NCBI GenBank assembly: GCA_036752345.1
Contig: DAIOSV010000040.1
Span: forward strand, 1 to 22,399
Origin: UBA1715 sp036752345
GTDB taxonomy: Bacteria; Bacteroidota; Bacteroidia; Bacteroidales; UBA1715
Reading direction: 5' to 3'
DNA: 22,399 nt
The notes under the pieces are model-generated. The model saw only the letters and a list, made by a program, of their open reading frames with translations, searched no databases and was not told where the DNA came from. The position numbers were made by a program, and so were the translations under genes. Shown piece by piece: positions 16,277 through 22,399 of the stretch. Numbering within the stretch: the stretch's first letter is position 1; every line of letters starts with the position of its first letter.

Positions 16277-17193
16277 TGTATAATAGAATTTCGTAATGCT
16301 TCAATTTTGTTGGTTATATTTTTAATATGTTCGGGCATTATTATAAATTTCGATTCACTGTTGATAATGGTCAGATGATTGTTTGCGTATGCTTTTGGTG
16401 GTTTGTAGGTATAGGTGTATTCAATTCCATCATATTCATAGCAAATGTCAACGATAGCATCAATCAAATTCTTAAAATCATCTGATTTGTTGTAATAGGG
16501 GCGAAGTACGTTAAGTATGGCTTCTGCGGCTAATTTATGCTCAGCAATTTTTTGTACCGAAAGTTCGCTTGGTGCTTGTTTCTGAATTTGTGTGAGCAGA
16601 TAGAGACTTTCTACCCAAGCTCCGGTCATGAGGAGTGATGCATCGGCCATCTCATTTTCGCCTTTCAACAATTTGTCTGATTCTTGGAATTTTTTAGAAA
16701 GTATCTGGAACAGACTGTCTTGTGAACCCATATTGCTTTCAAGTTCATCCATTGTTGCAGCATCAAACACCACCGCCAATTCTACTTGGTTTGCCAATGA
16801 CTTTAATGTAGAGAAATAATTAAGTGCATCTGTCATTTGTTCATACATGGTCATGTATGAAATGTCTATGCTATAGACACCTATGTTTAGCAATTTTTTG
16901 TACGATGATTCATAGTGCATTACGTTGAGTACAGAGTTAGGGAGTGAGCGCACGTATTGTAATTTAAGACCTCTAATGTAGTTCATCATATCGTATGGCG
17001 ATGGCATACAATAGATGGTCCCATTTATCATTCCTACTATGTTTTTGTTTGGGTCGTCTTGTATGATAGCAGTGTCTTCTATTGTATTTTGGGTTTGTTG
17101 CGAAGCATTGTCAGTGCTTTTGCCTGATCTTTTGCACGCTACAAAAGAAACTACAACTAACCCGAGAAGTATGATGTGAAATAATTTTTTCAT
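16273..17193 (-). CDS. Helical lipoprotein of unknown function
   Basis: The protein has 306 residues. A lipoprotein signal ends in FVAC with the lipidated cysteine at 20. A low-complexity Ser/Gln/Thr/Asp linker (about 21-50) follows, then a mainly helical domain starting with CMPSPYDMMNYIRG. The features NIGVYSIDISYMTMYEQMTDALNYF and MTGAWVESLYLLTQIQ recall hypothetical lipoproteins found across Bacteroidota, for which I know no function. It is the first gene of the nine-gene operon and is coupled by ATGA to the small secreted gene, then the transporter. A role in loading or receiving the transporter substrate at a membrane is plausible but only inferred. Confidence 0.82.
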   Translation of the reverse strand: MKKLFHIILLGLVVVSFVACKRSGKSTDNASQQTQNTIEDTAIIQDDPNKNIVGMINGTIYCMPSPYDMMNYIRGLKLQYVRSLPNSVLNVMHYESSYKKLLNIGVYSIDISYMTMYEQMTDALNYFSTLKSLANQVELAVVFDAATMDELESNMGSQDSLFQILSKKFQESDKLLKGENEMADASLLMTGAWVESLYLLTQIQKQAPSELSVQKIAEHKLAAEAILNVLRPYYNKSDDFKNLIDAIVDICYEYDGIEYTYTYKPPKAYANNHLTIINSESKFIIMPEHIKNITNKIEALRNSIIQ

Positions 17194-17381
17194 CTTTAAT
17201 TTTTAATATCGAAACATACACTTTTTTCTTGAGAGAAAAAAACAATATCAAAATTTATTGAATATCTTTAATTGAGCCTCTAATCTTTGTTATACAAATG
17301 CTATTTGGCGGAACGAGTGTCAAAGCAACTCAAACGGAATGCGTTACAAGTTCATTAGTTTAGAATACAGACAACAAATTG
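17194..17381 (-). promoter_or_regulatory. Intergenic region with candidate promoter of the nine-gene operon
   Basis: This 188-base spacer separates the protease stop from the first gene of the long operon. On the minus strand a TTTG (17324-17321) is followed after 17 bases by TAGCATTTG (17303-17295), which resembles the Bacteroidota TTTG/TAnnTTTG pair with one extra base in the -7 box. The leader would be about 95 bases and contains an AT-rich 8-bp inverted repeat (17222-17229 with 17234-17241). No convincing terminator for the protease gene was found here. Confidence 0.3.
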
Positions 17382-19502
17382 TTATTTTTTAATTCCATTT
17401 ATGTAATCTGAAATTATTCGATATGATTCGTAGAGCGTTATATCTTCTTTGATTGATTTGTCCCAATCTTCAGTACGTTTGTTCTCTACCGAATCAAGAA
17501 CGGCATTGCCTTTGTCAACGGCACCTAAACTGATTATTTCAAACGGAGCTACACCTTTTCCTGCATTTTTAAATTTTTTCGAAAGTGCGGAATCTTCCTT
17601 GTCTTTCATACGGAATTCGTTTAGTTCAAGTGAAACAGATTCTTGTTCTTTTGTATCGGCTAACCATGTTGCTGCTTCTTTGATAAGAACGAAAGAGGTA
17701 TCTTTTTGAATGCGTGATGCACTTTTCTTTGAAAGTTCTTTGCTGTTTGGTGCATAATTCCATACTGTGTACGGAACTGGCTTAATTTCAGACCATTGCA
17801 ACGGATAGTCTAATTCTTTTTCTCCTATCTTAATTTTATCGTAGATGTCGGGGAGAATCACATCGGGTTTTACTCCTTGAAATTGCGTTGTTCCTCCGTT
17901 GATACGATAGAATTTTTGTATGGTGATTTTGATAGCACCTAGAGGCATATCGGAGCGATATTCTCTTGAAACCATACGATCTATGTCAACAATTCGTTGC
18001 ACGGTTCCTTTGCCGTATGTTGACTCTGAGCCTATAATAATAGCACGTTTGTAGTCTTGCATAGCTGCCGCCAATATTTCTGAGGCAGAAGCACTGAAAC
18101 TATTCACCATGATAGCAAGCGGCCCGTCGTAGAGTATGTTGTTGTCGTTGTCGTTGTATTGTTGTGCCGGAGTATTCAATGATTTTACTTGTACTATTGG
18201 TCCGCTTTTTACAAACAATCCGCCTATTTCTACCACGTCGTTCAACGATCCGCCACCATTGTTTCGGAGGTCAATAATAATACCATCAACTGAGGCTTGT
18301 TTGAGTTTTGTAACTTCTTTGCGAATGTCATCGGAGCATCGGCGACCATGGCTGTCGTTCATGTCGGTGTAGAACTGTGGCAAATAGATGTAACCTATTC
18401 GATAAGCTTTTTTATCGTTGGTTGTAATAATGGTTGATTTGGCATATTTTTCTTCCAATACAATCACATCGCGAATGATAGGGATTTTAACAATGGTGCC
18501 GTCAATTTTTTTCACGGTAAGCACCACTTTTGATCCTTTAGGACCGCGAATCAGTCGAACGGCCTCGTCCAATCTCATGTCTAAAAGGTCGGTTGGCTCA
18601 TTGTCGCCTTGTGCTACTTTGAGTATTATGTCTTCTGCTTTCAAGTCTCCTTGTTTCCATGACGGACTTCCCGGTACTATTTCTACTACTTTTATGTAAC
18701 CGTCTTTTTCTGACAATGTAGCTCCAATACCTTCAAGTTTGCCCGACATAGAGATGTTGAAATCTTCTTCTTCGGTAGGTGGAAAATAGTTGGTATGTGG
18801 GTCAAATGAACCGGCTATTGCATTTATATAAGAAGAGAATCGGTCGCTTCTCGAAATTTTGTCAATACGTTTAAATCGTGTTTCGGTCCGTTTTAACACA
18901 GTTCCACGAGCTATCTTTTCTAATTCTGTTTCCGATTTCACGGTAACGGTATCAGATTTTTCTGCTTTTTTATTTTGCTCGTTTTCCAACGCTATCATTT
19001 CCGAAAGCACTTCATATTTCAAGTATTTACGCCAATAGTCTTCTAATTCGGTTTGTGAGGTGCAATAGTCTCGTTTGTCGCTGTTGATATTGATACTCTC
19101 GCTAATGGTATAGTCAATTGGTTTTTCCAATACTTTGGTATAGTAGTCTTCTATTTTTTTTGTTTGACCGTCAATCAGTTCTATTGAGAGGTTAAAGAAA
19201 TCTAATGAAGAGGAACGGATTTCATCGTCAATGCTGTTCTTGTATGTTGAAAGTATATCAATCTGGTCTTTGGTGAAGTACATTTTGTTGTAGTCAAGAC
19301 TTTTCATGTATAAGTCGAATACCCGTTGCGAAAAATTGTCGTTGAGCTCTTGTGGACTATAATGCAATGAATTGAGAATTTCATACGATGAATTGAGAAT
19401 AAGTTTTTCACGTGGTTCATTCTTTTCATTTATAAGGAAAGCCCCTAATAATAACGAGGTTATGATGATTACCGAAATCGGTATAATTCTTTTCAGTTTC
19501 AT
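17382..19502 (-). CDS. prc: Prc/Tsp-type carboxy-terminal processing protease (S41A)
   Basis: This 706-residue tail-specific protease cleaves envelope proteins from their C termini. An uncleaved-looking N-terminal hydrophobic segment (about 5-24) suggests a membrane anchor or long signal. A long helical N-terminal domain contains the tsp-type FDPHTNYFPP (233-242). A PDZ domain spans about 255-335 (LEGIGATLSEKDGYIKVV, then AEDIILKVAQGD). The S41 core has DLRNNGGGSL (411-420), FSASASEI with predicted nucleophile Ser472, and TYGKGTVQ with general base Lys498. The C-terminal DUF3340-like extension completes the Prc form. Ser-Lys spacing is one residue longer than in E. coli Prc. It appears monocistronic, with gaps of 131 and 188 bases on either side. 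Confidence 0.93.
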   Translation of the reverse strand: MKLKRIIPISVIIITSLLLGAFLINEKNEPREKLILNSSYEILNSLHYSPQELNDNFSQRVFDLYMKSLDYNKMYFTKDQIDILSTYKNSIDDEIRSSSLDFFNLSIELIDGQTKKIEDYYTKVLEKPIDYTISESININSDKRDYCTSQTELEDYWRKYLKYEVLSEMIALENEQNKKAEKSDTVTVKSETELEKIARGTVLKRTETRFKRIDKISRSDRFSSYINAIAGSFDPHTNYFPPTEEEDFNISMSGKLEGIGATLSEKDGYIKVVEIVPGSPSWKQGDLKAEDIILKVAQGDNEPTDLLDMRLDEAVRLIRGPKGSKVVLTVKKIDGTIVKIPIIRDVIVLEEKYAKSTIITTNDKKAYRIGYIYLPQFYTDMNDSHGRRCSDDIRKEVTKLKQASVDGIIIDLRNNGGGSLNDVVEIGGLFVKSGPIVQVKSLNTPAQQYNDNDNNILYDGPLAIMVNSFSASASEILAAAMQDYKRAIIIGSESTYGKGTVQRIVDIDRMVSREYRSDMPLGAIKITIQKFYRINGGTTQFQGVKPDVILPDIYDKIKIGEKELDYPLQWSEIKPVPYTVWNYAPNSKELSKKSASRIQKDTSFVLIKEAATWLADTKEQESVSLELNEFRMKDKEDSALSKKFKNAGKGVAPFEIISLGAVDKGNAVLDSVENKRTEDWDKSIKEDITLYESYRIISDYINGIKK

Positions 19503-19633
19503 GTTAGAGAAATTTCAACGAATGTAGTAAAATAAAGAACAATGGACAAGGAACAAATAATATTTTGAATTAAAAACGTAGTTTTTCGTCTTTTTGTATG
19601 AATAGTCAGAGGTTTATTTATCCTTTTTGAGGC

Positions 19634-20374
19634 CTATAGTTCAACCGATTTCTCTTTTCGAGAGGGCGTTTCTATTGGCAATTCATCAGAGATTTCCGAT
19701 TTCATATCTTTGAGTACAATTGAGACACTTAATGTGAATAATTGTGATTTTGTAATGTTGCTGAAATTACCAAAAATTCCATTGTAATTCTGATTGATGA
19801 AGTCGTTTAAGTAGTAGGTTGCTTTGAAATTGAGTCCGAGTGGAGTCTGAATTCCCACAAATACAGATGGTATCATACTCGGAGTGGCATTGCTCATCCA
19901 TTCGCCTTCTTTTGTAACCTTTTTGTTTCGTGATGTTTCATAGAGTTTTTGGCGATAATGAAACGCCCAGTCTATGCCTCCGCCGGCGTATGCCCACAGA
20001 TATCTTTGGAAAGAACCGATTTTTAGAGCGCATGAAACTCCTCCGGTAAATACACGTCGTTTGATTATATCGTACGTGATGGTGTCAATACCGGTAAAGA
20101 TTTGTTCGTCTTTGGTCTTGATTCCAATATTGCGAATGCTTATGCCCGGCATCAGTCCAATGTTGTTGTTGAAATTGATGTGCATATATGCAGGAACGTT
20201 CGTGAAATATGATGTTCGAACGCCATTTTTTGCGGTATTGTTTTCAATGGTAGATTGTGAGAATTGAAAAATTAACTCGCCCGGTTCCGTGAAATAAATT
20301 GTTTTGTGGTTTTCTTGAGCTACCGTAGTACAAGTTAAAAAAAGAGCTATGAGACCGAGAAGTGAGTGTTTCAT
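19634..20374 (-). CDS. Predicted outer-membrane beta-barrel protein
   Basis: The protein has 246 residues with a signal peptide (hydrophobic 5-18, cleavage near TVAQ). The mature chain alternates hydrophobic and polar residues in short strands with turns (for example YMHINFNNNIGLMPGISIRNIGI, SMIPSVFVGIQTPLGLNFKATYYLNDF and LFTLSVSIVL), typical of a small 8-strand outer-membrane barrel. A 30-residue hydrophilic tail rich in Glu, Lys and Ser (DMKSEISDELPIETPSRKEKSVEL) follows the last strand and should lie in the periplasm. No named family is recognised and it does not look like PorT. It begins three bases after the stop of the phosphatase-like gene, so the two are surely co-transcribed and perhaps act together. 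Confidence 0.75.
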   Translation of the reverse strand: MKHSLLGLIALFLTCTTVAQENHKTIYFTEPGELIFQFSQSTIENNTAKNGVRTSYFTNVPAYMHINFNNNIGLMPGISIRNIGIKTKDEQIFTGIDTITYDIIKRRVFTGGVSCALKIGSFQRYLWAYAGGGIDWAFHYRQKLYETSRNKKVTKEGEWMSNATPSMIPSVFVGIQTPLGLNFKATYYLNDFINQNYNGIFGNFSNITKSQLFTLSVSIVLKDMKSEISDELPIETPSRKEKSVEL

Positions 20375-20377
20375 ATG

Positions 20378-22066
20378 TTATTTTATAAGGTTTTCTATGT
20401 TTTTTCCTGTTGCCATAGTTGGTTTTGCTACTTTGGTAAGTGTACACAAAGATACAATAATATCAGTTATATCAATCGGTTGTTGCAAAATTTGCGGTTG
20501 CATTTTCCATCCATACCACATGAGCGGAATGTGTGTGTCGTAGTTGTACGGAGAAAGGTGATTCCCAACCGATTCTACTGTTTGTTCGCCCCATCCCGGT
20601 TTCAGTACCAGGAATAAGTTGCCGGAACGTGCGCTGTTGTACGAATTATCTATTTTGCAATAAATTTCGTTGCTGCAAAAGTTATGGTTTGCAAGCCAAA
20701 CAGAGCCTACTACTGTCTGAATACCACTTAGTTGTGACATAAAGTCGGTGCAATCGTCTTCAACTTCGGCTACCGTTACATTGTGGTTCTTCATGGCTTG
20801 AAGGTTGAAGTATATCTGTAGGTTTTGATAGTGTTCTATCCAGTTGTCTTCTCCAAACGTTACGTCCAAGTGTTTGTCGAGCAAATACATGGTTTCCAAC
20901 GGCTTGAATATGCCGAGTTTCATGGATTTTTGGTAGTCGCTTTTTGGAGAAATAGAAACGCCGTGGTTTGAGGTTAAAATTACCAACACGTTGTCTTTGC
21001 CGAGATGCGTTTCCAAATAGTTCAAGAAAAACATCAACTCAAAGTCAAGACGAACGTAGGTGTCTTCAACTTCTTTTGACAAACACCCAAACCGATTGCC
21101 AATTTCTTCGGTAGCCGTGTAGGCAATGGTCAAATAATCGGTGTTCGTGCCTTTGCCCAATTGCTCGTTTTCTATGAGGTCTATAGCCAAATCTTTAGTG
21201 TACGTATTGCCAAAAGGTGTCGCCTTCAAGATTTTGTACGGTTTGTACGGGTCTTTTAGTTGTGGCAAACGGTACGGGAACGTATTTTGATTGCGTATGC
21301 CTATTTCGTAACGCATATCGTCGGGCGTGGATTCTTTGTATTTTTCTATAGGCAAAAATGTGTTCCATGTACGGTTGGCATATAAGTTTGCCAATCCTTT
21401 GTTGTTGAATGAGTTGAGCCATGCCGGTAAAACTCTGTTGTAGTATGTGCCACTCATCCATTCGCCGGTGTATTCGTTGAGCCAAAATACGCCGTTCGAT
21501 TTGTGTCCTGCACAGAGTACGGCAGCTTGTTGGTCAAGGCTGATAGTAAAAGAGCGTGAACCTCCAAAACTTTGCGTGAGGAGTTCGTCGCCATAGGTGG
21601 TAGCTATCAGGTTGTTGGCCGAAACCATATATTCTTCGTGGGTATCGCTGCCTACGCTCGGGTAGTCATCGTCTTGCACACTCTCTACGCGTGAGCGTTG
21701 CTTGCGGCTATACCATGCGTCGTCTATAATGCCATGAAATGCGGGAGTTGTTCCCGTAGCAATCGAAGCAAAGGTGCTGGCACTTTGGCCGTAGGCAAAA
21801 TTTACATTGGCATCAATGCACTGTGTGCCGAGGGTCATGAGTTTTTTGAAACCGCCACTTGAAAAATGAGGACTAAAGCGTTCCAAATATTCGTAACGCA
21901 TTTGTTCCACCACTATCATTACTACCAATTTTGGCTTTTCGGGAGGAAGCGTTTGTCCAACTCCGCGTAGCGAAAAAATAAGACAGAATAGAATAATAAG
22001 TAGAAACGTACCATGGTGCGTCTCTCCTGAGTGTGTGATTCGAAAAGAGTGTGATGTAGTTGGCAT
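20378..22066 (-). CDS. PafA-like alkaline phosphatase superfamily protein, probably degenerate
   Basis: The protein has 562 residues, near the length of PafA-type phosphatases. An N-terminal hydrophobic segment (about 19-37) acts as signal peptide or anchor. Fold signatures are kept: KPKLVVMIVVEQMRYEYL (44-61), GGFKKLMTLG, ATGTTPAFHGI (103-113), EVEDTYVRLD (332-341), TSNHG (365-369) and YDTHIPLMWYG (509-519). Aligned by eye to PafA, the nucleophile is Ser95 instead of Thr, and the metal-ligand positions read Glu54, Glu320, Asn324, Asn367, His368 and His512, where PafA has Asp, Asp, His, Asp, His and His. The substrate Lys-Asp-Arg motif is Asp178-Gln179-Gln180. It is therefore probably not a classical di-zinc phosphatase. 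It sits six bases after nadC and three before a barrel gene. Confidence 0.85.
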   Translation of the reverse strand: MPTTSHSFRITHSGETHHGTFLLIILFCLIFSLRGVGQTLPPEKPKLVVMIVVEQMRYEYLERFSPHFSSGGFKKLMTLGTQCIDANVNFAYGQSASTFASIATGTTPAFHGIIDDAWYSRKQRSRVESVQDDDYPSVGSDTHEEYMVSANNLIATTYGDELLTQSFGGSRSFTISLDQQAAVLCAGHKSNGVFWLNEYTGEWMSGTYYNRVLPAWLNSFNNKGLANLYANRTWNTFLPIEKYKESTPDDMRYEIGIRNQNTFPYRLPQLKDPYKPYKILKATPFGNTYTKDLAIDLIENEQLGKGTNTDYLTIAYTATEEIGNRFGCLSKEVEDTYVRLDFELMFFLNYLETHLGKDNVLVILTSNHGVSISPKSDYQKSMKLGIFKPLETMYLLDKHLDVTFGEDNWIEHYQNLQIYFNLQAMKNHNVTVAEVEDDCTDFMSQLSGIQTVVGSVWLANHNFCSNEIYCKIDNSYNSARSGNLFLVLKPGWGEQTVESVGNHLSPYNYDTHIPLMWYGWKMQPQILQQPIDITDIIVSLCTLTKVAKPTMATGKNIENLIK

Positions 22067-22072
22067 TCTCCG

Positions 22073-22399
22073 TTAAAATGCTTTAAGGCTCAAATCCAAA
22101 CTACTAATGTGGTGCGTTAATGCTCCCACCGAAATATAGTCAACACCGGCTTCGGCATAGGCACGTATTGATTCTTTGGTAATTCCGCCTGATGATTCTG
22201 TTTTACATTTTCCGTTGATTAAGGCTACCGCCACTTTGGTTTCTTCGGGGGTGAAGTTGTCTATAAGAATGCGGTCGATATTGAAATTGAGTATCTCTCG
22301 AATTTCATCGAGCGTGCGAGCTTCCACTTCAATTTTGAGGTCTTTGCCTTTTGCTTTCAAATATTCTTGCGTCTTGGTAATAGCTGCAGTTACGCCACC
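22073..22399 (-). CDS. nadC: Nicotinate-nucleotide pyrophosphorylase, C-terminal part (partial)
   Basis: NadC (quinolinate phosphoribosyltransferase) makes nicotinate mononucleotide from quinolinate and PRPP in de novo NAD synthesis. The reading frame is open to the window edge, so the N-terminal part lies outside; 108 residues are visible. They carry the family motifs KIEVEART, DRILIDNFTPEE, TESSGGIT and GVDYISVGALTHHISSLDLSLKAF at the C terminus. The first Met-like codon in the window is a TTG inside the gene and not a start. It is followed after six bases by the phosphatase-like gene. Confidence 0.95.
   Translation of the reverse strand, partial: GGVTAAITKTQEYLKAKGKDLKIEVEARTLDEIREILNFNIDRILIDNFTPEETKVAVALINGKCKTESSGGITKESIRAYAEAGVDYISVGALTHHISSLDLSLKAF

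Noticed and set aside
17365..17392. AACAAATTGTT palindrome followed by T-rich sequence as a terminator
   Set aside because: The stem is short and AT-only apart from one pair per arm, the T run follows it on the plus strand where no gene ends, and on the protease strand no U tract follows.
19572..19586. AAAAAC-GTA-GTTTTT inverted repeat in the spacer before the protease gene
   Set aside because: Six AT-dominated base pairs are expected by chance in such AT-rich DNA and there is no supporting T run in the needed position.
19634..20374. Possible assignment of the 246-residue barrel as T9SS protein PorT
   Set aside because: The length is similar, but I could not match PorT sequence features or its typical neighbours. 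A small barrel of unknown function is all the sequence supports.

Overview
The window is about 22.4 kb of AT-rich bacterial chromosome. It most likely comes from the phylum Bacteroidota, probably near Bacteroidales or its relatives. The clues are a C-terminal type IX secretion (T9SS) sorting domain on a secreted esterase, several lipoprotein and outer-membrane-barrel genes, promoter-like TAnnTTTG elements of the Bacteroidota type, a 1070-residue TerB-like/ABCG-like transporter of a kind I associate with this phylum, and a PafA-like alkaline-phosphatase relative. No tRNA, rRNA, CRISPR, insertion sequence, integrase or phage gene is visible. Genes are tightly packed and no gene-free stretch exceeds 210 bases.

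Left part (1-8294). The tail of a plus-strand gene ends at 56 and is followed by a perfect 17-bp hairpin that can terminate transcription from both sides. On the minus strand recG is coupled through an ATGA overlap to an upstream secreted or outer-membrane protein gene. A plus-strand pair follows, a tiny Cys/His-tailed lipoprotein and a SAM methyltransferase, also joined by ATGA. A small minus-strand MerR regulator is divergent from a large multidomain sialate O-acetylesterase-like T9SS cargo. A terminator hairpin comes next, and an isolated hisA starts only a few bases after it.

Middle part (8300-17193). Nine minus-strand genes read as one operon, with overlaps or gaps of 25 bases or less. 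In transcription order they are a lipoprotein, a small secreted protein, the 1070-residue ABC transporter, rbfA, a methyltransferase with a hydrophobic tail, a LolC/LolE-like permease, a CvpA-family membrane protein, a YbaK/EbsC Cys-tRNA deacylase and a voltage-sensor potassium channel with a C-terminal zinc ribbon. The first three look like an envelope export or maintenance module. The rest mixes ribosome maturation, translation quality control and membrane functions.

Right part (17382-22399). A Prc/Tsp-type tail-specific protease stands alone. Upstream of it is a minus-strand operon of nadC (cut by the window edge), an alkaline-phosphatase-superfamily protein and a predicted outer-membrane beta-barrel. 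The phosphatase-like protein keeps the fold signatures, but by alignment from memory it has lost most of the metal ligands and substrate-binding residues of PafA. It is probably a pseudoenzyme or an enzyme with altered chemistry, and it is the most notable observation here. Second is the three-gene lipoprotein / secreted protein / TerB-ABCG module, which looks like a conserved but uncharacterised Bacteroidota envelope system.
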